Assembly: GCA_008973525.1 (NCBI GenBank)
Contig: WACJ01000525.1
Location: forward strand, 682,001 to 746,000
DNA: 64,000 nucleotides
Source of the DNA: Stenopsyche tienmushanensis
Lineage: Eukaryota; Arthropoda; Insecta; Trichoptera; Stenopsychidae
Direction of reading: 5' to 3'
In this document: positions 45,127 to 58,600 of the stretch, piece after piece
Layout of the letters: the number at the start of each line of letters is the position of its first letter
How positions within the stretch are numbered: the stretch's first letter is position 1
The notes under the pieces: generated by a model
Told to the model about the DNA's origin: nothing
Databases searched by the model: none
What the model saw: the letters and a program-made list of their open reading frames with translations, nothing else
Translations under genes and position numbers: made by a program

Positions 45127-47215
45127 TTATAAAAAAATATTATCATAATTCCAGTTTCTATCCAATGTCCATTTTAATGTAACTTCCTTGAATATCTCAC
45201 TTCGTTCAAGTTCTTTGAATCCAATTTTTTGAAACATCTCTATACTGGCCGTGTTCTTTTGTCCTATTTTTGCGAGATACGTATCTATATTTAAATGATT
45301 TTTTCCAAATAACAACATCATCATCGTGGCTTCCAGTCCACAGCGTTTTCGACGAGCACTTTTTTCTGCAATCATTATTTCTATTTCCGCAGTGGATTTC
45401 TTCTCAGGATCAAGAAACAAATTTGTATCTCCAATCATGGAATCTAAATTAGATTATATTTGGATCAAAGTCAGATTTGAAAAATAGTGAGAGTGCGAGT
45501 ATAGCCTTCATATTATAGACACGATAGTTAGTATGGCATTCTGCCATTTATTTAAATCATGTATTTCACTAAAATAAAATTAAAAATTCATACTTTAAAT
45601 GCTTTGTAAGAAATTTAATATTTTATTAAAAAAAAATAAGATGATATAAAAGTAGAAGCATTGCAATACATCCAAGTGACTATAATATGTAAGCTATACT
45701 GGCATCTACATAAACAAGTAATCTAGGCATGCTTTTGCAAGTGATAAATAAAAAAAACTTCATTCGATGTGATTTCAATTTTGAGAAAACAATATTTGGT
45801 GCCCAGTAGGGATTCTGTGTCGAGACGTCCCAGGACTTTGGGACTTTTTTGCTGTATCAAGCCCCGGGACTTTTGCCCAACTGATATTGTATGAGATTCC
45901 AGAATTCCATCAAAAGAATATCAAGAATAATGGAACGGATGCTTGCTTTAAGTGTTTCCAGGTAATAGCAACAGTTGGGAGCGATTGATTCGCAGAAAAA
46001 ATAAGAAGGAGTAAATGAAAGATCAATGTTTTGTAAATACAATATCAGTTTGTCTTTTGACTTCAAGCTAGTTCGTGCTGTTCTTGTGTCTGTTCTCTGA
46101 CGGGTGGTTAACGGATTTTAATGTAAAAATTTCCAGTAAATTTTTCAAAGGTTATATAATTTATTTTAAATATCTCGTATTAAAAAAGTAGTATCGTTTT
46201 GTTATATACATTTGATCATTATTGTAGTCCATAATGGAAAAAAGTCAATCGGAAGTATGGAAACATTACAAAAAAACTACAAAAAAGGAGATAGCCCAAT
46301 GCACCCATTGTCCAAAACAAATCACATGCAAATGGTCAAACACACCTGGACTAGCGACACATCTTGAAAGGGTACATCGGGTTTTCACTCAGAGATGATG
46401 CCGACATAGATAGACAAAGAAGAGCCTCTGCATACGAGGATATGAATAAATGACTATAAAAGCACATTTTAAAATTAAAATATATGGACTGTTATGATAG
46501 TGATAAAGACAAAACCTATAATATAATAATGGACATCAAATTATTTTGGCGAAATTGCCGAAATAAAACTGCAATAAATGTTAAGCCATGCGCACAAATA
46601 AGCATTGATTTGAAGAAGTCAATAAGAAAAAGGTAACGTGTCTTACCTACGTCATCGTTTGTCCGATCATACTTTTCCTTGTCCAAAATTATGAAGGTAC
46701 ACTCTGATAAAAAAAATCAACAATCAATTATTGTCTGAACACATCGGTTTTACTTTTAAATTAGTGAGATGAAATATTTACTATATGGTTAATGGTAAAT
46801 ATTCAAGAAAATAATTTACTATCTTCATCTTCCCGCCAGTTCTTTTGCATAGTATACTCTTCACTTAAAGTCAACGGTTCAGAAGCTGTACTTTCTTGGA
46901 GCTCCGGTGATTGCATCCAAGAATGATACCTGAAATAAACATAACGTATAATAAAGTGTATTTGTCGATCTATTGCTGCGTTTAATTTAAATCATATACT
47001 TTATGCTTTTATTTTGCCATAATTAATTAACACATAACCTATAACACTATTCATGCATTGGTATTTTACATTTACTTTTATTTATCAAAATGGTAAAATA
47101 CAGAATCTAATATCAGAATTACAAGATCGTTGATTTACTTTTCCACGTGATGTTTCTCGTACGGCACTAAGACAACTCTTTGCCCGTGTAAAATCATATT
47201 TTCGTTGAGCTTCAT
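45127..47215 (-). CDS. NAT9: N-acetyltransferase 9 (NAT9)
   Basis: GNAT-fold N-acetyltransferase of the NAT9 family; in Drosophila the orthologue has been linked to microtubule stability. Exons in transcript order: 47215-47139, 46929-46820, 46703-46647, 45443-45127; GT-AG introns, phases consistent, 186 aa (human about 207). It opens MKLNENMILHGQRVVLVPYE, then YHSWMQSPELQESTASEPLT and EEYTMQKNWREDEDK, a 19-residue exon-3 piece CTFIILDKEKYDRTNDDV, then MIGDTNLFLDPEKKSTAEIE and the acetyl-CoA-binding helix region ARRKRCGLEATMMMLLFG. IGQKNTASIEMFQKIGF is the family's conserved C-terminal GNAT segment. Intron 3 is 1.2 kb and contains a hAT relic with a BED finger on the other strand. It lies 685 bp downstream of LARS on the same strand. 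Confidence 0.93.
45804..46480 (+). mobile_element. hAT-like relic in NAT9 intron 3
   Basis: CAGTAGGGATTCTGTG at 45804 resembles a hAT end and is followed by palindromic GTCCCAGGACTTTGGGAC motifs. A BED zinc-finger frame starts at 46234 in the same orientation and becomes non-coding after 46398. No right end was found. It is antisense to NAT9 and confined to the intron. Confidence 0.45.
46234..46398 (+). pseudogene. BED zinc-finger fragment of a hAT transposase
   Basis: A 54-residue frame beginning MEKSQSEVWKHYKKTTKKE contains a complete BED finger: W9, then QCTHCPKQI (C-x2-C) and LATHLERVH (H-x4-H). BED fingers are the DNA-binding N-termini of hAT transposases. A stop follows directly and no catalytic region is readable downstream, so it is a truncated relic. 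Its short length and location inside the NAT9 intron argue against a gene of its own. Confidence 0.6.
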
Positions 47216-47899
47216 CTTCATGCAAAAAAGTTACTATGCTGATCGATATGACATATTGACGTTTCTATTGGTTTGGCCTTAATACAAGTAAATTACGTCC
47301 ATTATTATGAAATTGATTATTTAGAATAGTATTTGCTATATTGTATTATTTATTTAAATATTAAAAATACATTCGAATCGTTTTAAAACCTTATTTTCAA
47401 ATATAGGTCACATTTGTATAAAAATAAAATAGCTTAGATTTTTAGCCCTTTTAAAATAATTTCACAATCAAACTTAATGTATTTGAAAATGCTAGAAAAA
47501 AATACAAATTCAACAAATAAAAATTGGAATGTTTGATTCATTTATTCACGATATATAAAAATATATCTAGGAAAATAAAACACATGACGCATTGATTGTA
47601 TGCATTAATTTATTTGCAATAAAAATAATACTGTTAATAGGGACTTTACTTCTCTGATTAAAAAAAATCATAATTTAAATAAATATTAAGTGTAATTTAT
47701 TTACCACAAATATACGCTGTTCTTTTTTTAAACAATTTTAAAAAAAATTAAAACAGACATTCAATAAATCGTAAAACATGATAACAAATCTAATTAGATC
47801 AGATGTAAAATATAGGAAATCGACATGATGAAATCTCCCACGCCCTAAAAATCATATTATGTCTGCAAATTCTTGATGATATTTCAATACACACTCACA
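47216..47899. other. LARS 3' end / NAT9 promoter interval
   Basis: 685 bases between two minus-strand genes. A minus-strand AATAAA (plus 47696-47701), about 200 bases beyond the LARS stop, is a candidate polyadenylation signal. The zone just above 47215 should hold the NAT9 promoter; no specific element was recognised. Confidence 0.4.
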
Positions 47900-50800
47900 C
47901 TAAGCATATGTGTATATTAATTTATTTCCAACATCAACGGTTTTGCCGTTATTTTCAAACGTAATTTTATTATTTTCAATATCAACGCACAATTTTACGT
48001 CGGATTCCATAATCTCTTTATTATCAAATGGTTTATCGAAGGATGGTATTTTTCTTGGGCCTAACAATGGATCGGTATACCTCCAAATTGTTAGATTCTT
48101 CACGTCTATAAATAAAAAAATATATTTACATATAAATTATCTTTGAATGTTACGATTTTTTGAACATTGAAATGCGTCATACCTTTAATGAGTTTTATAT
48201 CCTTTGATAATTTAGCTTTGACCTTTTCTATAGTATCGCCGTTTGAAATCAGAACACTTTTAGAAAATAGACCGCTATGAGGAATAGGATTGCTGAACTC
48301 TACCGATACACCAGGCGTTGTAAAGAATGTTACGTAAGGTTGACCAGGACAACAGTCTTCTTTGGATTTATCAGTCGCTTCATCGGTATATTTAACTTCC
48401 AAATCATCAAGCTAAAAAGCATATTTATATTACTTATTTGATCAAATTTTTGTTTAATAATTGATATTGACTTACATCAAGTGTATTGGCTAGATATGAA
48501 GAATTTTCTCGGAGAACTTCAGCTTCATCAAATTCCATAGTTAAAGATAATGCTTGCAAGCCGATCAAAGCCATTTTATCTCTAGTAGCTTGTACGAATG
48601 GCATCACACGTTTCATATACTTTTTTAAAACGTCAATTTTACCCAATTCAGCAGATATTATCTTATTTTCAGGCAATCCTTTATTTTGCTGCGATGAATA
48701 TTTAAATAGTTATTAATGATTTATATAAATTCATTACTTCACTTAAATAATAAAGGCACATACGTCATACATATTCTTCATTGTTGTAAGAACAACGCTT
48801 TGCCATTGAGGGAAAGTCTTAGCGACCCACACTGTTGCGGCGTTCGGTTTTTCTGGAACGATTGGGGCTTCGTTCTTTGATTTTGGTTTTTTTACAGTCA
48901 TGTATGTTTTCAAAAAGATGCGGAAAGAATGGGCCGTTTCTATCAAATAGCAACTAGCTTTGATGTTCAATTCATTTATTTCTCCTGGAAGTGGCCACCT
49001 TTCGTGTAAAATGCTTTTTTTCTGAAACCAAATGAAATAAATTATTCATTATAATTAATCTATTTAAAAAAAATATTTTTTAAACTGTCTAATTTATACA
49101 TTTCCAAGGAGTTCCCATAAGTGTTCCGCTACATGAGGACATATCGGTGACATCAACAAGGCTTGAACTTCAATAAATCTTAGAATCAAATCTATATTCA
49201 TTCCAACTGAACCACAAAGCTCCCTGTATTTATCTCGGACTGCCTGCAGTTCAAAGAAACCAGTACGGAGCGCTTCTTTGAATAACATCTTTTCATAATT
49301 GTCCTCGGTTTCCTTTATTTTCAAAAACATTTCGCTTATGAACACTTTGTCATGGAAAGTTGTAGGAGGTCCTTTAAACAAATATTTAAAATGTTAAATT
49401 GAAAATAAGTTCTAGTTATTAAAAAAATAAAGAAATATTTCATATGAACCTTGTCTTAAAGTATTCTTTGCTTCTAAAATCTCTTTCACCCATTCTATAA
49501 GTGTATATAATCTTAAAATGCCCGCATCTGCCATGCTTTCAACAAAGTTAGCGTCTTCAACAGAGTCTCCTGCGTCAGCTAAGCAAAGCCTCATACCATC
49601 AGCACTGAATTTATTAGCAGCGTCTTTTAAGGTAAGGAAATTTCCCTCCGACTTGGACATTTTAGAAGAGTTGAGCAAAAGATGACCGTTTGCACGAATG
49701 CTTTGTGGCCACATTTTTTCATCATCCGGCCAAATCGCACAGTGATTATATATGAAGTAAGTCAAATGATTTTGGATTAAATCTTTTCCAGACACTCGTA
49801 AATCAACAGGATACCTACAAATATTTTCAAATCAAGGAGACGTTATTAAAAAAAAAATGAGACAAGTCCACAAAGTAAGTTTTCGAGTCGCTCTATTGTT
49901 AGCAAAGCTTATTTGCATGTATGTGAAATAGCCATTGAAAGGCGCATGTATTAACTGCACTTCCAGCATTCTCACAGTAGCATCGTTGAAGATAAAGGCT
50001 CTTATTCCAGCTTCAGGAATCAATCTGCCAACGTACGAGTTGATGGTGAAATGTCAGAAGCATTCAAATTTTAAGAGGCATTCGACAGGGTTGTGTACTC
50101 TCTCCAATGTTATTCAACCTATACTCAGAACACATTACTGAGGAGGTCATCGGAGAGATTGATGCCGGCATAATAATAAGTAGACGATTTCAAGGAAACT
50201 TACTTTGTGATCCTTGTATAGTACAAAAATAAAAAATGTCTACTTACCAGAAATTGAATTCTCGTCTCATTATTTCTAGTGCCTCTTTCGAAATTTTTGA
50301 CTTCTTAGGATAAGGTGCGCTTTTAAAGAATATGTAATCCCAAACTTCAGGTACCATCTGCTCTGCTTTTATATTGAATTGATTCGGTTTGTCACCTTTA
50401 AAAGAATTACCTTGCAGAATGTGCGCCACAGTATAATATGCCATATAAATGGTAGAGTCTGACAAAGACTCTATTAACCACTGCTCATCCCACGGTAATT
50501 TAGTACCTAAACAAAATTCATTTATTAACCATAATAAAGCATATTTTTCATAAATAATTTTGGCAATACACACCTAATCCATAGGTCCTCGAGCATGCAT
50601 GTTCGCGCAACCATTCGAGTGAAGCATTGAAATTTCTACGTACTTCATCGTGATACGTATTCATATTCTCCAAGGATTTTTCTGCTTGCGCTCTCCATTC
50701 TTTTTCGCCGTAATCTAAATACCATTGATCACACAAAGCGACAACACATTCATCAGCAGACCGAGATATAATTGTCTTCTCAGGTTCGTAATATATAACA

Positions 50801-53800
50801 GCTTGAGAAGCGTCTATAAGCTTTTTTTGCAAATCCTTTTTAACGTCCTGAATTTTTTTACCCTTAAATTCTCCTATCAACATAATTCCGTCGTAAAAGC
50901 CTTTTAAATAAACCATTTCTTTCGCTTCCAGCAGCTTATCTTTGTCATTTTGACTTTGAATTTTCAATTTTTCATAGGCAGCCACTGCCGACAAATTTCC
51001 AAATTCCGGTACATCAATTATAGGTATTGGATCGTAAGGTAAAACCATCTCATCTTTGATGCCATACTTTTCGCGGAAAGGTTGCTTCTTTTTTAAATCC
51101 ACAAGAGCGGCATAGTCGTCTGGCGAATCTGAAGGAACGCTCGTTACAATTCCAGTTCCCTTATCTTCTTTGATTGTTAGCATGGGCAATGTGTATATTA
51201 CAGAATGAGATGTAAGCGGAGATTTCAAAGGTAAGCCCAATATATCTTGTCCAATCAGATCTACCAATGTTTCAACTTTACCCTCCTCGTTGGTATAACC
51301 TTGATAGGATAAATTTCGAGCAGCTCTGGCAGTACAAATGTATACATCACCTTTCGAAGTATTAAATGCAATATATTTCATATCGGGTCTCACCCAGCAA
51401 TTCGTTTGTCCGTACATTGTTTCAGGTCGGAGTGTTGCGGCTACTAAGAAAACATCTTTAGTTGAAGCTTTACTGAAATTAAAAAAAAAAAAAAAAACAA
51501 AAATATGAAACTCGTTTCCAATTTTTTTATTTAACATTTTTCAGCATTTAAATGTATGTATGTATAATATCTCCCCCAGAAATATAAACCCATTCATGCA
51601 GAAAATAACTAAATAGTCAATAATATTAAATCACTGGTGTTACGAAGGGTCTCCAATAGTACTCCCGTAGGGGTTAATAGAGAAAAATACCATTCAAGCA
51701 AAGCAATGGCTTGACTAGAATTATTCAGACTCTACTCCATCGAGACAAATGATAGAGAAGTAGTTTGCTGATTTTAAATGCAGCCATTCAAACACCAATG
51801 TTGCTGAGCACTCTGGTTGCCCAAATTCGGTCCTTGTTCCAGAAAACATTAAAGAAAGTCCACAAAGTAGTTTTGATCGATTGTTAAAAGAAGTCACATT
51901 AAATTGCTGTGAATATGTCCATGAGAAAACTCTGTTCGAAGTAGGTACCGCGTTGGCTCACTTGATAAAAAACAACACGTCAAAAATTCAGAGTATTGTT
52001 TGAAACTATTTCAGCGCAATACAAATGGTTTTTTATGCAATATGTAACAATGGATGAAACATCGATCCTTCACAACACCCCATAGTAAAATCGGCAGTCA
52101 GCTGAGTGGACAGCAATCGGTGAAAGCCCCCTAAAGCGACCAATAACGCAAATGATAACTGGTAAGGTTTTGGTCTCCGTATTTTGGAATGTGCATTGTA
52201 TTTTATTCATCGATTACCTTGAGAGAGAGAGAACCATCAATGGCAAATATTACATAGCGATATTGGTGCGTTTGACGGAAGGCATTATAAAAAATGACTC
52301 CAAATGAAGAAAAAAGTGCTCTTTTACCAAGACAATGCACCGTTTCACAAATTGATTGCAACAATGGCATAATTGCACTAATTCCATTTTTATTTGCTTC
52401 CTCATCCACCATATTCTTTGGATCTGGCTCCCAGTGACTACCTGTTTGCAGACCTAAAACGAATGCTCTAGGAAAAAAATTTGACTCTAATGAAGAAGTA
52501 ATTCCCAAAACTGAGGCCTATTTTGAGGCGAAAGATAAATCGTTATACAAAAAAGGCATCGAAATATTAGACAACCGTTAAAATGAATTTATCACTCTTG
52601 AAAGTGACTATGTTAATGAATAACAATGTTATTTTATTAATTATCCTACGAACTTATTGAATGGTGTTAATAGTATTTACCTTAAGATTTCAGGATAGGG
52701 CTTCATTAATTGCATTTTTATTAAAGTGTATTCTTGAGGACCGACTCCTTCTCCTGTGCTCCTATCATGATCCATGCACGGCTGTCCATCGCGAGGCGAA
52801 TAAATGGTGTATCTTTTGCCATATTGAATTTTATTCTTTTCTTTCAAATGCAGAAATTGCCAACGTACAAATGAATCAAAAAACGGATTGGCATCGGTTG
52901 TTATAAACGTCCGTCTCCAATCAACCTACAAATTCAATTTAATTATATTTTACAAAGCTTGAATAAACAATTTTGATTTTCTTAAAAGGAAATAATATAA
53001 AAGACTTACTCATGTTTCTTAGAAAAATACAAATAAAATCAACACTTACGTAAACTCCAATACTATTAAGATCTTCGACAGCGAGTGGTGGAAAATAATC
53101 CAACCAGTACGCAGAATCTGCAAACTTTTTAATCTCATCATCAGCTAAACCTAAGCTCTGCATTATTTGCCATTGGTATTTGGCACTTCCAGCTTTTGCA
53201 ACAGCTTTGCTTTTCTTCCCTTTGCTTTTATCTTTCATGACAATATCTTCTTTGATGGTCTCTAAAACCTCTATATCTTCCGGGAACACCGGCGGACATC
53301 CATAGGTTTCAATTTCCCTTTTTAATTTATCTGCACATGCCTTGATAGGCATGCCGGTACAATGAAAACCAAATGGAAACAGACATTTTTTGCCTTTAAG
53401 TCGATTATAGCGTACAGCAAACTGAAAATAACATTTGTATTAAGATTTTATTTTCATTATAAAATATAAATATACGTTAAGATAAAACTTACTTCGCATT
53501 TAGAGAGTGAAAATGTATGACCTAAATGAAGTCTGCCATTCATATATGGAAAGGGAAAAGTACACAGGAATTTTCCCATATCTTTTTTTCCATCTTTAGG
53601 AGCATCTTCATCGAATACTTTATCTTTCTTCCAACGCGATTGCACAGCCTTTTCAATTTTTTGTAGATATTCTACTTTAAATGTTCCTTTTCTATCTAAC
53701 GCAGCCTATTAACAAGATAGCATTTTTATTACAATTTGAAAGAGAATTTAATTAATAACTTTAACATTCTAAAGCAAACAAATTCTGATAAGGCTCAAAG

Positions 53801-54109
53801 AAGATACATTTTTGTAATGTTTATCAATCATTTCATCATTCAAAAGTAAATTTATTTTTATTAGCGGAATGCTATGCTTTAAACATTTTATATTAGCAAT
53901 TCATATATATATTCAGTCATAAGCCAAGATATGCCGGTTTAACATATGCAACAAAAATGCAATGAATGTAACCTCTAAACAAATAACGGTACATTAATGG
54001 AAATACAATAAGAAATCGGCATGTGACTAAATAAAAATATATTAATATTTGATCTAAATAAAATGTCAATATTTATTTGATATGCTTCTATTAGCTGACT
54101 ACGTACCAT
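47900..54109 (-). CDS. LARS1: Leucyl-tRNA synthetase, cytoplasmic (LARS1)
   Basis: Class I aminoacyl-tRNA synthetase charging tRNA-Leu in the cytosol; in animals also a leucine sensor for TORC1. Exons in transcript order: 54109-54107 (ATG only), 53705-53493, 53421-53050, 52925-52681, 51472-50574, 50506-50248, 49814-49450, 49371-49100, 49021-48764, 48688-48476, 48411-48183, 48105-47900; 1177 aa versus 1176 in human. HLGH (residues 61-64) and KMSKS (715-719) are the ATP-binding signatures; [19 protein letters not shown] marks the start of the CP1 editing domain. Anticodon-binding and C-terminal domains follow ([23 protein letters not shown]). Intron 4 contains a mariner relic and intron 6 a reverse-transcriptase fragment, both on the other strand. 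All donors are GT; the intron 7 donor (GTTCAT) is weak. Confidence 0.96.
50030..50200 (+). pseudogene. Non-LTR reverse transcriptase fragment in LARS1 intron 6
   Basis: The plus frame gives [10 protein letters not shown] then, after a one-base slip, [20 protein letters not shown] and [11 protein letters not shown]. 'G.RQGC.LSP.LFNLY.E' is reverse transcriptase motif 4 of LINE elements, just before the catalytic YADD box, which is not present. The fragment is about 170 bases, truncated both sides, antisense to LARS1. Confidence 0.7.
51640..52640 (+). pseudogene. Mariner transposon relic in LARS1 intron 4
   Basis: Nearly the whole transposase can be traced in shifting plus frames: a linker-like [107 protein letters not shown] and [17 protein letters not shown], the FxDYLE strand, QDNAP and the third acidic residue in DLAPSDY mark the D,D34D catalytic region of mariners. 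Multiple frameshifts and stops make it inactive. No inverted ends or TA duplication were resolved. The minus frame at 52203-52508 is its shadow. Confidence 0.85.
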
Positions 54110-55619
54110 GCTGACGGCCTTATCGTGTAAAACCGCACACGGACCTATTCACATGTGTCAATCTAACGCGCGTTTTTTAATCTCTTAAGTTTGAATTTTT
54201 CGACCATTATGCAATGTCATACAAATGTCAAATTTAATTAAAACTGATTTTTTTTAATCTTTGCGGTATAAGAATCGCTTTAAAATAATGCATGACATAA
54301 CGACATTTTATTTCGTCATCATAAACAAGCATTGTTGTTTGCAAAAAAAAATGATGTGATTTTAAATATTTATATTAATAAATAATGCGCGTTAATGGCA
54401 TATTTTATATTTGCATACACGTGCTTGAAATGAGGCTTATTACGTTTTTATAAATGTGTTTTTTTTATTTTGATATTAAAGCAATTTCAAATTTAATTTA
54501 CCATCGTTTGGTTTAAATTTGCTCCATGAAATAAATACTTGCAATTATGATAATAACCGATAATTCGAAGGATTTACAGTGATTCTTTAATTATTTTTAT
54601 ATTGAAAAATATTACTATTAGCATTGGTTTATTTATTCAAATTTTTATTTAAAAATAACCAAATCAGCAGAAAAATAAGAGGAGGCAAAAAATTAGGGGG
54701 ATTTAAATAAATTCAAAATCAAGTAATTTCAATATCTTTAATAACACATAAATATATTTTTTTTCGTTATAATATTAATTTATATTTATAGTATTTACGC
54801 ATATTATTATATTTATAATTATGATAACTGACATGATTGCTTTTACTTATTTATGTGTCGATCTTATCTTTTCCTTTTTTAGAAATACCGATACATTTTT
54901 CAAAAAAAGTGTTTTTGAAAGCATCTTAAATTCTTCTGCGGTATTTCCGCCAAACAGTCAGCTTCATAAATATATTATATTTATATATCCTTCAAAATAA
55001 ACTCGTTCGTTCGTGTTTATAGAACAATAAAACTGATTTGTCGAGCAATAAACGTCCTAAATGCTTACATATGAAAAACAATACCATTGTCGGCAATAAC
55101 ATCAACTCTCAACAGAGGCTTTCATCAAAGAAGCTTTTGTGGATCAAGCCGAAACCAAAAAAAATGTGATGGACATTCACGTGTGTGTTTCTTTTTTTTT
55201 TCATTTGAAAGTGCCAACCATATGACTTGTGGGAATAAGAATTGTCGTTATATCATATATATATAAGATCAGTCCATAAATTCTTTCATATTCGACTATC
55301 ACTGTGTAAGAAACATTACTTTTATTCATTCATTATTGTTAAAATGAGTTAAAAATTGTGGCAAATTAAGTATAAAAAGCTCTTTAAGTAAACATGGGAT
55401 TGAATCCGATATTAAATACTCTTGTATTATGTCTCAAAACTCAATTCGATATATATAACTTTATTGCACTGTTTTATGACAGTCTTTAATTTTTTTTTTT
55501 AATCTTAATCCTTGCGTTGTAAAGTTTTTACAGTGAGTCAATGATATATCGCCTCAATTTAATATTCTCCATTATATTTCTATTAGAAATATTGCGAAAT
55601 TCGCTTATGATCAATATAA
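54110..55619. other. Intergenic DNA between the bHLH gene and LARS1
   Basis: The first ~100 bases above 54109 are the LARS1 5' UTR/promoter zone. The rest is AT-rich with poly-T runs and a short TATATA tract near 55255; the side near 55620 should contain the bHLH 3' UTR. No further gene or repeat recognised. Confidence 0.45.
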
Positions 55620-58600
55620 CTACCCAGTATGTAGCATAGTGTCTGAATATGAGTGTCTTATATAATCATTCTCTCTGTTATCATAATAATTGTCATTGTG
55701 TGGAAAATGAGATCTTATATAGCAATTGTTGTTGAATAGGTCAGAATTGCAGTGGGTGGCATTCTGTTGAGGAGCTGGAGGTCCGGGCTGAGGAGAAGAT
55801 CCTCTCACCGGGCTGCTACTCCAAGGACCCTGCTGGAATGTGAACGGCCACGTCTGAAAAAACAGGCGAAAACATTATTTTTGCATTTATTGGCCATCAC
55901 TTGATGCTGAAAATTTGATAGTGAAACGTTTCCATAGTACAATTGTTTACTGTTTCTTTACTAAATTGTTTGGTTTATATGCAATCCAAAGGAAGAGTAG
56001 CTAAGAAATAGTCCAATGGACAACACCAACACTTTAATTCAAGTGACTCAGAAAGTGAATTCTTACACGTTGAGTTCGGAAACAGACAGAGACGGAAAGT
56101 ATCTCGCACGTTGAGTTTGGAGTGAAACAGAGACGGAAAGAGTATCTTGCAGGTCGGAGATTGTTCCAAATTTATCGATTAATAATGATGTGTGAATGAT
56201 ATAATGACTCGATTTCAAGTGAATTGTTTATGTTTACTTGAAGAAATGATCGAATATCGTGTGCTATCGACAGTGTTTATTTATGTATGTACAAGCTTCA
56301 TAAACGCTGCGACGGTCCTGACAGATAAATGGATTTGTACGGATGATAAGTGGCGGACATACAAATATAGCATCTATGTTTATGATGATTTAAAATTAGC
56401 TCACTACTCAACGGGTTAAGAAAGGTGTTTTTAATAATATGTATATTTATTTAATATAAATCACCGGTTTACCGGTTATTTAGTATGATATAATAAGACT
56501 GTGTTGCACCTGTAGGTAGTCCCGCGATTAAGCGGTCAGACTAGTAAATCTTGGGTTCAAACCTCGCAGGAGGTGTGACTGGCGATCGTATTTTTAAAAA
56601 AACATATGCACCATGAAAAATCATGCCAAAATGATTGGTAATGGTCCCATAAAAGGGATTGCTAAAAGAGCCACCTCGAAAACTTTATATATAAAATGCC
56701 TCTATCTCTACTTGATTCGCGATAAATACGTTTCGGTAATTATCGGTGATTTTTCCAATTAACCGATAATTACCAATGAAACTTTTTTGTTGATTTACTG
56801 ATAAACCGATAATTATACGTATTATAATAAAGCAGCAAAAATAGTTAATAGAACATAATTCATGATATATACACGAGCTTAAAATTTTGGCGACATGATG
56901 TCGACATACGATTGGAAGTCAAAATCTATTTGGTGACATAATGTTGACGTATGAGTGGAAAGGGTTCATATTGTATACAGATCTATGGACTTATGGATCA
57001 AATTTTGTACAAAAAAAATCTGTTTTCCTGTCATACATATTTTTTCATACAAATAATTCACCAAAAAAACACCAAAATTCACAAAAAAAATGTTCAACAA
57101 AATGCCAAAAATTTACCTTTCAATATTTTTAATCGTGGCAATCGAAAAATACCTTTTTCGATAATGAATGTCTAAGTTGCAATGCATTTCAGTAATGAGA
57201 AATTATTTCAATCTGAAAAAATTGTAAAGTGTGCTTAAAATATGAATAAATATGTGGTAAAAACTTCGCACTTGTATGTTTATTCAGTTCGTCAAAAAAA
57301 CCCTCAAAAAATCATCAAAATTACACAAAATTAAAGATCAATCAATCTTGTCCATTTGTTTCGATGTGATGGAATTTTATGATGATTTTTCGTTTATATA
57401 TTAATGAATAAAACTAGTTTTTTTGTAAAATGGCAGGAATGACACATTGCTCAAAAACGTCAATGTTTCTTTTAGTATATATCCATTTCTATTGTTTAAA
57501 TCTTTCGCTTCTTAACAATAGCATTAATTTACCAAGGCGATGATTTTCATTCATACCCGTTCTGAATCCGTCTCATATTTATTTGATGAATGCCGCGACC
57601 ACCCTTATTCGTTTATTTATATTTTTTTCCCAACCCGTACTCCTTCGTCCTAACCGCATCCTCCATTCGGAGCAAGGATAACAATGTCTGTGCAAAACAC
57701 AAATAAACCCGAAAATACGTACGAAAGCCATAAAGTTTTAATTTAGAAAAAAATCTGTCGGATCTAAACAACAGCTGGACGCATTTGTGCGGACATTCTT
57801 CGTCAGCAGTGGCCAAACACTTCAAAATTTTACTGCTGTTTGTTGTTCTTGGATCGGATCCCTCCGCTTTTGTACGCACAAATATCCGTATTTCATTCCA
57901 TCAATCGATGTCATCGCAAATATCACAATATAACGACTCGAAGCCATCGATGATCCTCTTTTCTATTAGCATGATTCAATAAATAATACATTTTGATCGC
58001 GTATTGAATTTGGATCGATGCTCCGATACGCTTTCATTGAATCGCATCGATCTGGATATATTATACAAACGCAGTATAAATATTATCATATGCGAGCATC
58101 CCTCGCCGAATTTGTTCGAACGATTTAAGTGTTTAGAATATCGTTGTCTTCGAGAGGAGGACCATATGGTGTGACCGAAACGCAACTCCTCGCAGGAATG
58201 TATGTATACAACCGAAAATAATTCTTCGCTCGGAGAAAAGCAGAGAAAATTTAATCATACCAAGTTTAATGGTCTTCCGCCGTTTGCAAAGTCCTCCGGG
58301 GGTTGATCAGCCAGGAGTGCCCTCAAATGTGCTATGTATCCACTGGCCAAGCGGAGGGTGTCCAGTTTTGAGAGTTTGGTATCTGCTGGCACCCATGGAA
58401 GGGTGGTTTTCAATCTAAAAAATAGTTTAAATGATTGATTGATTAATTTTGCTTAAAAGATTTGTTTGCCTTCATCTTTAATATGTATTTAAAAATATTT
58501 ACCTGCAGAATGCTTTGGAAAGAACTCTCATTCTTGCCCTCTCTCTTGCATTAGCTGCATTTCTTTGTTGTGGTGGACAACGACCTGTAAATTTATAGCT

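Noticed and set aside
56505..56600. Possible tRNA gene
   Set aside because: A- and B-box-like motifs are present but no cloverleaf with acceptor stem could be formed, and a second copy has the same non-tRNA body; a SINE instead.
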